Origin: Nocardiopsis sp. CC223A
GTDB taxonomy: Bacteria > Actinomycetota > Actinomycetes > Streptosporangiales > Streptosporangiaceae
Direction of reading: 5' to 3'
NCBI RefSeq assembly: GCF_030766825.1
Contig: NZ_JASFDV010000050.1
Location: forward strand, 1-50,387
DNA length: 50,387 bases
In this document: positions 9,054 to 16,473 of the stretch, one piece after another
Position numbering within the stretch: the first letter of the stretch is position 1
Layout of the letters: every line of letters begins with the position of its first letter
Program-made: the position numbers and the translations under genes
The notes under the pieces: generated by a model
Told to the model about the DNA's origin: nothing
The model's database searches: none
What the model saw: the letters and a program-made list of their open reading frames with translations, nothing else

Positions 9054-9839
9054 TCAGACCGACTCGAAGTCGGCGAAGTCGAAGCCGGGGGACACGAAGC
9101 AGCCCACCAGGACCTCCTCGGCGGCCACCGGGTGCGCCGACTGCCAGGTGCCCGCGGGCACCAGCACCTGGAGGGCGTCGCCCGCCCCCGGGTCGGCGCC
9201 CAGGGTCTCACCGCCTTCGGGCACCGGCGCGGGTCCGGTGCCGCCGAGTTCCAGGCGCAGCGGGCCGCCGCGCTGGAACACCCACATCTCGTCCGAGCGC
9301 ACCCGGTGCCAGCGGGACTCCTCGCCGGGGCACAGCAGGAAGTGGATGCCGGTGGCGCTGGGGCGAGGGCCGGAGTAGCCGTCGGGGTGGACCCGCACCG
9401 CCGACTCCCAGGTCCGCCGGTACCATCCGCCCTCGGGGTGGGGGAGCAGGTCCAGTGCCTCCGCGGTCGCCGGGCGCTCCTGGACGGCGGTGAACCGGCC
9501 GTCCGGCGTACGGCGCAGGTGGCGGACCCCCACCACCGCCTCCCGGGGGATCGCGCCGTACACGTGCGGGAAGAGGACGCCGTCGTCCGCCTCGGGCGGC
9601 GGCGCGGGGTCGGCGGCCTCCCAGCGGGTCTCCACCCCCAGCGAGTCCAGGACGTCGGTGTCCACGACCAGGGTGACGAGGGGACCGGCCGCCGCGACGT
9701 AGAACGCGTTGGCGACCGCCAGCAGGGTCTTCTCGTCGGGCGAGGCGTGCACGAAGCCGTCGTCCGCCAGGGAGTCGGCCTCGACGTCGCCGTCGGCCTC
9801 CCAGCGTTCCAGCTCGGTCATGTGCAGGATGTGGGCCAT
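9054..9839 (-). CDS. DUF952-Cupin_5 fusion protein
   Basis: A 261-residue protein with two recognisable domains. Residues 1-110 match DUF952: it opens MAHILHMTELERWEADG, has DGFVHASPDEKTLLAVANAFY and ends in FPHVYGAIPREAVVGVRHLRR. Residues about 125-260 match the Cupin_5 (DUF985) fold: LDLLPHPEGGWYRRTWES, GIHFLLCPGEESRWHRVRSDEMWVFQRGGPL and LVPAGTWQSAHPV, with histidines at beta-barrel positions. The combination suggests a small-molecule sugar- or metabolite-handling enzyme, but neither domain has an activity I can assign. It follows the unknown gene at 9864 by 24 nt on the same strand, so the two may share a transcript. Confidence 0.85.
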   Translation of the reverse strand: MAHILHMTELERWEADGDVEADSLADDGFVHASPDEKTLLAVANAFYVAAAGPLVTLVVDTDVLDSLGVETRWEAADPAPPPEADDGVLFPHVYGAIPREAVVGVRHLRRTPDGRFTAVQERPATAEALDLLPHPEGGWYRRTWESAVRVHPDGYSGPRPSATGIHFLLCPGEESRWHRVRSDEMWVFQRGGPLRLELGGTGPAPVPEGGETLGADPGAGDALQVLVPAGTWQSAHPVAAEEVLVGCFVSPGFDFADFESV

Positions 9840-9863
9840 GCGCGGACCCTACCCCGTCCGGGG

Positions 9864-10931
9864 TCAGGGATTCTCCGTCACGGCCAGGCCGTGGTGGTAG
9901 AGGTGGTATCCGGGGCGGTTGTGGGCCTCGTTCCCCCGGATGGTGTCGGCCCAGTCGGTCAAGGACAGGTCGGCGGGGGAGGGGATGCCCAGGTCCTCGG
10001 CCATCTCCGTCACCATCAGGGCCAACCGCGTCCCGTTGACCTCGTCGTAGGGTACGGGCTCGGTGTGGAAGGCGATGCCGTACTCCAGGTCCTCGGGTGC
10101 GTTGGTCCTGATCCAGCCCCGCTCCTCGGGTGCCAGGTCCTCCCGGTCCGCCACGCCGTACAGCGACATGCGCATGGTCTCTCCGATGTCGAACCCGAAG
10201 ACCCAGGGGCCGGTGGTCCCGGGGATGCGTCCGTGGAAGCCGAAGGAGCGTTCCAGGCCCAGCGCGGTCATTTCGGCGGCCATCGTGCCCAGGGACGAGG
10301 AGAGCAGGCGCCCGTAGTCCTTCCAGCTGCTGTGTCCGTGCACACCGGGCAGGTGCAGGCCGCCGAGGTCGCCGAAGGCCGTGCGCGACGAGGCGACGGC
10401 GAGGAACCCGCTCATGGTCCCGGCGCCGTTCTCGTGATTGAAGACGTACCAGCCCTCCAACGGCTCCGAGGGCAGCAGGGTCAGCACCGGCCCGCTGCCC
10501 GTGGCGCGCAGCTCCAGAGAACGGTCCTTGTCCCGCCAGCGCGCGAACGGACCTCCCCAGCGAGGGGAGTCCCAGAAGAACGAGGCCCTGCCGTAGGCAC
10601 CCATGAGCCCGGGGAACCCGAGGGAATCGCACAGTGACCTGTATTCCCGCTGGAAGGCCGCGACGTGCTCACGGGTCCCTCCGCCGACCTCCGCCAGGGG
10701 CTGGTGAACGCCCAGGACCTCCTCCGTGGACGTGAAATCCTCCGTGAACTCGTCGACCGGCGTCGCGTAGGCGTCACCGGCCGGATGCCCGGTGCGCAGG
10801 ACCGGGGTCCGACCGGAGTCGTCCCACTCCCACCCCAGGTCGGCGGTCCGCTCCCGGACCTCGTCCTCCGCCCAGGTTTTCACACCCAGGTTCAGGAGCC
10901 GCTCGGCGAGCTTCGGCGTGCCGTGATCCAT
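9864..10931 (-). CDS. Unrecognised 355-residue protein
   Basis: I do not recognise the family. The protein looks soluble, with no signal peptide or membrane segment. It is rich in Trp, Gly and acidic residues, with segments such as SFGFHGRIPGTTGPWVFGFD and RPGYHLYHHG near the C-terminus. Codon usage is typical of the chromosome. The chosen ATG at 10931 has a weak GGGACGG upstream; the in-frame extension to 11159 would overlap the divergent T-box leader and looks non-coding. It precedes the DUF952-cupin gene and is divergent from aspS. Confidence 0.7.
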   Translation of the reverse strand: MDHGTPKLAERLLNLGVKTWAEDEVRERTADLGWEWDDSGRTPVLRTGHPAGDAYATPVDEFTEDFTSTEEVLGVHQPLAEVGGGTREHVAAFQREYRSLCDSLGFPGLMGAYGRASFFWDSPRWGGPFARWRDKDRSLELRATGSGPVLTLLPSEPLEGWYVFNHENGAGTMSGFLAVASSRTAFGDLGGLHLPGVHGHSSWKDYGRLLSSSLGTMAAEMTALGLERSFGFHGRIPGTTGPWVFGFDIGETMRMSLYGVADREDLAPEERGWIRTNAPEDLEYGIAFHTEPVPYDEVNGTRLALMVTEMAEDLGIPSPADLSLTDWADTIRGNEAHNRPGYHLYHHGLAVTENP

Positions 10932-11047
10932 GCTGTCCGTCCCATTTCCGTTCGGTTCGGCACGATCCTGGCAGAACACGGTGACGGTCCGCCCCCCCAC
11001 TGCCGGTCTCGGCTCGCCACCATGCTCCCGAGGCGGGGCTTTCCTCG

Positions 11048-11077
11048 TTGCGTCGGCCGGTCGCGGCCTCCTATCCT
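11048..11077 (+). promoter_or_regulatory. Predicted promoter of the T-box/aspS transcript
   Basis: TTGCGT (11048-11053) and TATCCT (11072-11077) are spaced by 18 bp, placing transcription start at about 11085, just before the first paired strand of T-box stem I. No other -10/-35 pair fits before the leader. Confidence 0.5.
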
Positions 11078-11084
11078 TTCCCAA

Positions 11085-11349
11085 AGCGTTGACGGAGACG
11101 AGTGACCACAGGATCACGTGAGCCGAGAGAACCGCCGGTGGCTGGGAAGGCGGTCTCACGCCCTGAGGCGAAGACCCTCCCGAGCGCGGGGAGGAACGGC
11201 CCTCTGCGACCCCATGCCCCGCCGGATGGCCCCCGTCACAGGGCCCGAACGAGGTCGCCGCCCGGGCGACGAAAGTGCGGTGGCACCGCGAGTCTCCCTT
11301 CTCGCCCGCACTCCCAAGGGATCATGACGAGGTCCTTCGGAGGACTGCT
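11085..11349 (+). promoter_or_regulatory. T-box riboswitch upstream of aspS
   Basis: The leader has the parts of a T-box in order. Stem I: basal helix 11093-11097/11177-11182; a specifier loop with AGUGA on the 5' side and CGAAGACC on the 3' side; helices 11106-11112/11162-11168 and 11117-11122/11155-11160; then the AGAGA bulge and a distal hairpin 11131-11136/11149-11154 with the GGTGGCTGGGAA loop typical of tRNA-elbow-binding stem I. Stem III: 11254-11259/11265-11270. Antiterminator: A1 helix 11274-11280/11306-11312 (7 bp), the UGGCACC bulge at 11281-11287, and A2 helix 11288-11292/11301-11305. The variable base in UGGN is C, matching a G discriminator as in tRNA-Asp and tRNA-Asn. GAC (11173-11175) in the specifier loop points to tRNA-Asp. 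No terminator U-tract follows. The structures were folded by hand. Confidence 0.9.
11332..11345 (+). promoter_or_regulatory. Hairpin sequestering the aspS ribosome binding site
   Basis: GTCCT pairs with AGGAC around a TCGG loop, placing the GGAGGA Shine-Dalgarno (11339-11344) in the loop and 3' strand, 5 nt before the GTG start. Upstream, TCCCTT (11295-11300) can pair with AAGGGA (11316-11321), which would conflict with the antiterminator. Together they suggest translational rather than transcriptional switching. The exact alternative fold is unresolved. Confidence 0.5.
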
Positions 11350-12672
11350 GTGATCCACCCGACGAGCCGTGTACTGGTCTCTGACCTGAGAGAACACGTC
11401 GGAAAGTCTGTTTCGGTCTCAGGATGGGTGAACACCCTCCGCCTACAGAGCAAGATCCAATTCGTGGTCGTGCGGGACCACACCGGCATGGCCCAGGTCA
11501 CGCACAGGCGAGGTGGCGCCGGTGACGTTGTCGAGGCGGAGCTGGAGCGTCTGACCACGGAGTCCGCCGTCCGCATCACCGGCCGCGTGGTCGACAACCC
11601 CATCGTCAAGCTCGGTGGACTGGAGATCATCCCCGAGTCCGTGGAGATCCTGAACCCGGCCGAGACCCCCCTGCCCATCGACGAGCACACCGGGCTCGAG
11701 CAGCGCCTGGACTGGCGCTTCCTGGACGTGCGCCGCCGCCTTTCCGCCCGATCGCTCTTCGCCGTGCAGACCACCCTGGAGCAGGGCATGCGCGAGTACG
11801 CCTACGCGCAGGGCTGCACCGAGATGCACACCCCCAAGCTGATGGGCACCGCTTCGGAGTCCGGCGCCGAGGTGTTCAAGCTCGGCTACTTCGACCGACA
11901 CGCCTATCTGGCCCAGTCACCGCAGTTCTTCAAGCAGATGGCGATCGCGGCCGGCATCGACAGGGTCTTCGAGGTCGGCCCCGTCTTCCGAGCCGAACCC
12001 TCCTTCACCTCCCGGCACGCGACCGAGTTCACCGGCGTGGACGTCGAGCTGGCCTGGATCTCGAACGTCGAAGACGTCATGGCCTTCGAAGAGCAGATGC
12101 TCGCGCACGCCCTGGCCAAGGTCGCCGATGCCCATGGCGAGGCGATCCGGGAAGTGTTCGGCGTCGAGGTGACCGTCCCGTCGACGCCCTTCCCACGGAT
12201 CACCATGGCCGAAGCCCAGGAGATCCTCCGCGCCGGGGGCTGGAACCCCGAAGGAGGCAAGGAGGACCTGGACCCGGAGGGCGAACGCGGGATCGCCGCC
12301 CACATCCGGCGGGAAACGGGGCACGAGTTCGTCTTCGTCACCGACTACCCGGCCGGAATCCGGCCCTTCTACCACATGCGTCCGGCCGGGCGGCCCGACC
12401 TCACGTGCAGCTTCGACCTGTTGTGGAAGGGGCTGGAGATCACCACCGGAGCCCAGCGCGAGCACCGGTACGACGTCCTGCTCCAGCAGGCCGCCGAGAA
12501 GGACATGGACACCGGGCCCATGCAGGACTACCTGAACACCTTCCGGTACGGCTGCCCGCCGCACGGCGGTCTCGGCATGGGTCTGAGCCGTGTCCTGATG
12601 GTGCTGCTCGGTCTGGACTCCATCCGCGAGGCCGGCTTCCTCTTCCGCGGCCCCAACCGGCTGACGCCGTAG
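11350..12672 (+). CDS. aspS: Aspartyl-tRNA synthetase, archaeal type
   Basis: A 440-residue class II synthetase of the short archaeal/eukaryotic AspRS type; the standard bacterial enzyme is about 590 residues with a GAD insertion domain, absent here. The N-terminal OB fold (residues about 8-100, VSVSGWVNTLRLQSKIQFVVVRD) binds the anticodon. The catalytic core has the FMDLR-like FLDVRR, motif 2 FRAEPSFTSRHATEF (about 212) and motif 3 GGLGMGLSRVLMVLLGL (about 405). Most actinobacteria already carry a long AspRS, so this is probably a second copy; the window cannot prove it. At the position after SGWV, where discriminating archaeal enzymes often have Trp, this one has Asn, so its tRNA-Asp/Asn selectivity is open. 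Start is GTG 11350, directly after the T-box leader. Confidence 0.93.
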   Translation: MIHPTSRVLVSDLREHVGKSVSVSGWVNTLRLQSKIQFVVVRDHTGMAQVTHRRGGAGDVVEAELERLTTESAVRITGRVVDNPIVKLGGLEIIPESVEILNPAETPLPIDEHTGLEQRLDWRFLDVRRRLSARSLFAVQTTLEQGMREYAYAQGCTEMHTPKLMGTASESGAEVFKLGYFDRHAYLAQSPQFFKQMAIAAGIDRVFEVGPVFRAEPSFTSRHATEFTGVDVELAWISNVEDVMAFEEQMLAHALAKVADAHGEAIREVFGVEVTVPSTPFPRITMAEAQEILRAGGWNPEGGKEDLDPEGERGIAAHIRRETGHEFVFVTDYPAGIRPFYHMRPAGRPDLTCSFDLLWKGLEITTGAQREHRYDVLLQQAAEKDMDTGPMQDYLNTFRYGCPPHGGLGMGLSRVLMVLLGLDSIREAGFLFRGPNRLTP

Positions 12673-12676
12673 AGAC

Positions 12677-12707
12677 ACGCCCGGGGCGGACCTGGTCCGG
12701 CGGGCGT
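12677..12707 (+). terminator. Hairpin after aspS
   Basis: ACGCCC (12677-12682) pairs with GGGCGT (12702-12707), and inside it GGACC pairs with GGTCC. It begins 5 nt after the aspS stop and overlaps the start of the transposase remnant. Confidence 0.45.
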
Positions 12708-12901
12708 TCCCGCGCCGGTTCGATCCGGAGCACACCTTCCGGCTGTTCGAGCAGACGCCGGGCCGGGTCGCCCCGCGGGTGCGTTCTGCCCGGACCGCCG
12801 ACCGGTGGACGTGGTCGGTGATCGCCGCTCACATCCGGCCGCGGTCGGCACGCCCGGCCGGTCGGCACCGACCTGCGGTGTGGTGCCGGTGGTCGGGGTG
12901 A
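12689..12901 (+). pseudogene. Transposase C-terminal remnant
   Basis: An open stretch of 70 codons with no start reads DLVRRAFPRRFDPEHTFRLF, then a TADRWTWSVIAAHIRPRSAR segment, and stops at 12899. This corresponds to the end of a widespread Streptomyces transposase family, whose members have RRFDxEHTFRFxKQTLGW followed by ADRWTWLVIAAHxQLRLAR. Only the C-terminal fifth remains, with several substitutions (for example EQTPGR for KQTLGW). It lies immediately downstream of aspS and suggests that aspS came with, or next to, a mobile element. The family match is from memory of the conserved motif. Confidence 0.75.
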
Positions 12902-12946
12902 TGATCGGCCGGGTCGCCGGGCCGCCCCTGTGGTCACGGCGATCTC

Positions 12947-12965
12947 CGTCCACAGGCTGTGGACG
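12947..12965. promoter_or_regulatory. Back-to-back DnaA-box-like palindrome
   Basis: CGTCCACA and TGTGGACG face each other across GGC, a perfect 8+3+8 inverted repeat. Each half is close to the actinobacterial DnaA box (TTGTCCACA). A very similar element is at 39375. It overlaps no gene and lies just before the pdhC terminator. Confidence 0.4.
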
Positions 12966-12969
12966 ACGG

Positions 12970-13002
12970 AACGCCCCGGCCGGAGGACCCGGCCGGGGCG
13001 TT
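12970..13002. terminator. Hairpin terminator of the pdh operon
   Basis: A perfect 13-bp stem, AACGCCCCGGCCG with its complement, around a 7-nt loop. It lies 24 bp beyond the pdhC stop codon and would stop leftward pdh transcripts. Confidence 0.75.
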
Positions 13003-13025
13003 CGCGCTCGCAGTGTCCCGCGGTG

Positions 13026-14318
13026 CTACAGGATGATCCGCATGGGCTCTTCCAGGATCTCCGCGAGGTCCTTGAGGAACGCCGCGCCGACCGCGCCGTC
13101 CACCGCGCGGTGGTCCACCGACAGCTCCAGGGAGATCCGGTTGCGCACGGCGACCTCGCCGTCCACCACCACGGCCTCCTGGCGCATGGCGCCGACCGCC
13201 AGGATCGCCGCCTCCGGCGGGTTGATCACGGCGGAGAAGCTGTCCACGCCGAACATGCCCAGGTTGGACACGCTGAACGTGCCGCCGCTCATCTCCTGCG
13301 GCTTGAGCTTGCCGTCCCGGGCCTTGCCCGCCAGCTCGCGGGTGCGGCTCGAAATCTCCGACAGGGTGGCCTTGTCGGTGTCGTGCAGGACCGGCACCAC
13401 CAGCCCGGAGTCGACCGCGACGGCCACACCGACGTTGATCCGCCCGTGCTTGAGCAGCTTCCCGTCCACCCACGAGGAGTTGACGGCCGGGTGCAGCTTC
13501 AGCGCCGTGGCGCTGGCCTTGACGATGAGGTCGTTGAAGCTGATCTTCGCGCCGGTGCTCGCCAACTGCTCGTTGATCTGCCCGCGGAAGGCCTTCAGCG
13601 CCTCGGCGTCGATGGTCCGGCGCAGGTAGAAGTGCGGGACCTGCTGCTTGCTCTCGGTCAGGCGGCGCGCGATCACCTTGCGCACGTTGCCGATCTCGAC
13701 CTCTTCGGAATCGCGGCCGTCGTCGAAGGCCGGGGCCTGCGAAGCCGGAGCGGCGGCGGGCGCGGCCTGCGCGGCGGGGGCCGGAGCCGCCGGAGCGGCC
13801 TCGCCCGCGCCCTCCTTGGCGGCGGCCTCGATGTCGGCGCGCACGATGCGGCCGCGCGGGCCGGACCCCTTGATCCTGGTGATGTCCAGGCCGTACTCCC
13901 TGGCCAGCCGGCGGGCCAGCGGGGAGGTGCGCGGACGCTCGCCGTCACCGGACGGGGCCTCGGCGGGGGCCGGGGCCTCCTCCGCGGCGGGCTCGGCCGC
14001 GGGCTCCGCGGCCTTCTCCTCGGTCTTCTCCTCCGCCTTGTCCTCGGCCGCCGGGGCACCGGAGTCGTCGGGCACCGCGTCCGGGGAGTCGGCGATCACA
14101 CCGATGACGGCGCCGATCGGTACCGTCTCGCCCTCGGACACCGACTGCTTCACCAGGAAGCCGTCCTCGTAGGCCTCGTACTCCATGACGGCCTTGTCGG
14201 TCTCGATCTCGACCAGGACGTCACCGGAGGCGACCTTGTCGCCCACCTTCTTGACCCAGGTGCTGATCACGCCTTCCTCCATGGTGTCGGAGAGGCGCGG
14301 CATGTAGATCTCGCTCAT
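13026..14318 (-). CDS. pdhC: Dihydrolipoamide acetyltransferase (E2) of pyruvate dehydrogenase
   Basis: A 430-residue E2 component. It has one lipoyl domain (residues 1-78) with lipoyl-lysine K42 in ETDKAVMEYE, a Glu/Pro/Ala-rich linker, an E3-binding domain (about 130-167, RTSPLARRLAREYGLDITRI), a second Ala/Pro linker, and the acyltransferase domain (about 205-430) with catalytic H403 and D407 in DHRAVDG. The C-terminus EEPMRIIL is typical. It transfers the acetyl group from the lipoyl arm to CoA. Third gene of the operon, 15 nt after pdhB. No E3 gene is present, so a dihydrolipoamide dehydrogenase must be supplied from elsewhere. A branched-chain 2-oxoacid complex is the main alternative. 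Confidence 0.92.
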   Translation of the reverse strand: MSEIYMPRLSDTMEEGVISTWVKKVGDKVASGDVLVEIETDKAVMEYEAYEDGFLVKQSVSEGETVPIGAVIGVIADSPDAVPDDSGAPAAEDKAEEKTEEKAAEPAAEPAAEEAPAPAEAPSGDGERPRTSPLARRLAREYGLDITRIKGSGPRGRIVRADIEAAAKEGAGEAAPAAPAPAAQAAPAAAPASQAPAFDDGRDSEEVEIGNVRKVIARRLTESKQQVPHFYLRRTIDAEALKAFRGQINEQLASTGAKISFNDLIVKASATALKLHPAVNSSWVDGKLLKHGRINVGVAVAVDSGLVVPVLHDTDKATLSEISSRTRELAGKARDGKLKPQEMSGGTFSVSNLGMFGVDSFSAVINPPEAAILAVGAMRQEAVVVDGEVAVRNRISLELSVDHRAVDGAVGAAFLKDLAEILEEPMRIIL

Positions 14319-14333
14319 GTACTGGAACTCCCT

Positions 14334-15347
14334 CTACCCGACCCGCTTGCCGACGGCGCTCAGGGTCTCCTTGATGGCGGTGCTGATCGACTCGATGGAC
14401 GGCAGGGCCGCGGTTTCGAGCGGCTTGGCGTAGGGCATCGGCACCTCCGCCATGGCCACCCGGCGCACGGGGGCGTCCAGGTAGTCGAAGGCGCCCTCCT
14501 GGATGGACGCGGCGATCTCCGCGCCGATCCCGTAGGTGAGCCAGTCGTCCTCGCAGATGACGGCGGCGCCGGTCTTCTTGACCGAGTCCACGAAGGTCTG
14601 GCGGTCGAGGGGGCGGAGGCTGCGCAGGTCGACGACCTCGACGCTGATGTCCTCCTCGGCGAGCTTCTCGGCGACCTGGGTGGCGACCATGGCCATCCGT
14701 GAGTAGCCGATGAGGGTGATGTCGGAGCCCTCGCGGGTGACGGCGGCGCGGCCGATGGTGGCGACGTCGTCGTTCTCCGGCCGGGCGTAGTCCTCGGGGA
14801 CCTCGCCCTTGGAGTTGTACAGGCCCAGGTTCTCCAGGAACAGCACCGGGTCGTCGTCGCGGATGGCCGCGCGCAGCATCGACGATGCCTCGGCCGGGGT
14901 GCTCGGGGCGAGCACCTTCAGACCCGGGATGAAGGAGTAGAACAGCTCGATGTTCTGCGAGTGGGTCGCGCCGAGCTGTTGGCCGCCGCCGCCCGGCGTG
15001 CGGATGACCATGGGCACGCTGGTCTGGCCGCCGAACATGCCGTAGATCTTGGCGGCGTGGTTGATGATCTGGTCGATCGCGATCAGCGAGAAGTTGATGG
15101 TCATCAGCTCGACGACCGGGCGCAGGCCCAGCATCGCCGCACCGATGGCGGCGCCGACGAACCCCTCCTCGGCGATGGGGGTGTCCTTGACCCGGCGCGG
15201 GCCGAACTCCTTGAGCAGGCCCTCGGTGATCTTGTAGGACCCCTCGAAGACGCCGATCTCCTCGCCCATGACGAGGACGTTCTCGTCACGGACCATTTCG
15301 GCGCGCAGCGTGTCGCGCAGGGCCTGACGGTAGGTGATCACAGACAT
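14334..15347 (-). CDS. pdhB: Pyruvate dehydrogenase E1 component, beta subunit
   Basis: A 337-residue transketolase-like subunit. Recognisable parts are MGEEIGVFEGSYKITEGL near the N-terminus, the cofactor-side segment GAAIGAAMLGLRPVVELM, HAAKIYGMFGGQTSVPMVIRTPGG, and the C-terminal domain starting ITLIGYSRM with VDLRSLRPLD. Together with the alpha subunit it forms the E1 alpha2-beta2 tetramer that decarboxylates pyruvate using thiamine diphosphate and acetylates the lipoyl arm of E2. It starts 16 nt after pdhA and ends 15 nt before pdhC. Confidence 0.94.
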   Translation of the reverse strand: MSVITYRQALRDTLRAEMVRDENVLVMGEEIGVFEGSYKITEGLLKEFGPRRVKDTPIAEEGFVGAAIGAAMLGLRPVVELMTINFSLIAIDQIINHAAKIYGMFGGQTSVPMVIRTPGGGGQQLGATHSQNIELFYSFIPGLKVLAPSTPAEASSMLRAAIRDDDPVLFLENLGLYNSKGEVPEDYARPENDDVATIGRAAVTREGSDITLIGYSRMAMVATQVAEKLAEEDISVEVVDLRSLRPLDRQTFVDSVKKTGAAVICEDDWLTYGIGAEIAASIQEGAFDYLDAPVRRVAMAEVPMPYAKPLETAALPSIESISTAIKETLSAVGKRVG

Positions 15348-15363
15348 GTGTCGTCGTCCTTCT

Positions 15364-16473
15364 CTACTCTGCGAACACCGGGTCGGCCGGCATGCGCCGC
15401 GACTCGTTGGGGACCGGGGTGGCGTACGTGTAGTCGAAGAGGGTCGACACGTCCGGCTGCGGGCTGTTCTCGGCGAAGTCCGCGGCCGCGGCGACCTCGG
15501 CCTTCACCGCGGCGGCGATCTCCTCGCGCAGCTCGTCGGTGAGGACGCCGGCCTCGGTGAGCTTGGCGTCGAAGAGGGCGATCGGGTCGTTCTCCGCGTC
15601 CCGGGCCTGCTCCCACTGCTCCTCGGTGCGGTACTTGGCGGGGTCGACGACGGAGTGGCCCTTCTGCCGGTGGCTCCACGCCTCCAGCAGGAACGGGGTC
15701 TGCTCCTTACGGGCCCGCTCGACCAGCTGGGCGGCGGTGTCGCGGACCGCGAGCACGTCCCGGCCGTCCACGCGCACGCCCTCGATGCGGAAGGCGGAGC
15801 CGCGCTTGTACAGCTCGGGCTCGGCGGAGGACATCTCCACGGTGGTGCCCATGCCGGTGAAGTTGTTGATCACCACGAACACGACCGGCAGGTTCCACAG
15901 CTTGGCGATGTTGAGGGACTCGTGCCAGGCGCCGATGTTGGTGGTGCCGTCGCCCATCTGGCACACGACGACCTCGTCGCCGCCGCGGTAGGAGATGGCC
16001 AGAGCGGCGCCGGTGGCCAGCGGCAGCTGCCCGCCGACGATGCCGTAGCCGCCGAGCATCCGGGTGGCGGTGTCGTACATGTGCATGGACCCGCCCCAGC
16101 CCTTGGAGACGCCGTCGGAGCGCCCGTAGAGCTCGGCCATGACCTTCTTGGGGTCCATGCCCTTCTCGATCGCGTACCCGTGGTCGCGGTAGTTCGTGAA
16201 GAGGTAGTCGTCCGGGCGGAGCGCGTCGAGCAGGCCGACGACGGTGGCCTCCTCACCCAGGTTGAGGTGACAGTAACCGCCGATCCGCGCCTGCGTGTAG
16301 GCCTGGGCGGTGCGCTCCTCGAAGCGGCGGATGAAGAGCATCCGGCGGTAGTAGTCGAGGAGGGCCTCGGGCTTCTCGTCGCCGAGGCCGGGGGAGGTGT
16401 TCCTGCGGCCTCGGCGCCGGGTCCCGGAGGACCTGGCGGCGGCGCCCTTCGGCTTGGCCGTGGTGTCAGCCAT
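15364..16473 (-). CDS. pdhA: Pyruvate dehydrogenase E1 component, alpha subunit
   Basis: A 369-residue subunit carrying the thiamine diphosphate motif GDGTTNIGAWHESLNIAKLW, ending in VFVVINN (about residues 165-200). Other signatures are YYRRMLFIRRFEERTAQAY, GGYCHLNLGEEATVVG and the phosphorylation-loop equivalent YRTEEQWEQARDAENDP. The first 30 residues are a basic, Ala/Arg-rich extension. ATG 16473 was chosen because the longer frame upstream is not protein-like; its RBS is weak. First gene of the operon, after a leader of about 370 nt and below a GntR-type regulator. Confidence 0.94.
   Translation of the reverse strand: MADTTAKPKGAAARSSGTRRRGRRNTSPGLGDEKPEALLDYYRRMLFIRRFEERTAQAYTQARIGGYCHLNLGEEATVVGLLDALRPDDYLFTNYRDHGYAIEKGMDPKKVMAELYGRSDGVSKGWGGSMHMYDTATRMLGGYGIVGGQLPLATGAALAISYRGGDEVVVCQMGDGTTNIGAWHESLNIAKLWNLPVVFVVINNFTGMGTTVEMSSAEPELYKRGSAFRIEGVRVDGRDVLAVRDTAAQLVERARKEQTPFLLEAWSHRQKGHSVVDPAKYRTEEQWEQARDAENDPIALFDAKLTEAGVLTDELREEIAAAVKAEVAAAADFAENSPQPDVSTLFDYTYATPVPNESRRMPADPVFAE

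Noticed and set aside
8884..9378. Plus-strand open frame in and beyond the gap after the PLDc_N gene
   Set aside because: No RBS, Arg/Gly/Pro composition and overlap with the DUF952-cupin gene. The 8814-9053 gap shows no supported gene.
11101..11160. Treating the AAC in the AGAGA-AAC stretch as the T-box specifier (Asn)
   Set aside because: It lies at the AG-bulge strand of the distal stem, not in the specifier loop; GAC at 11173 is better placed.
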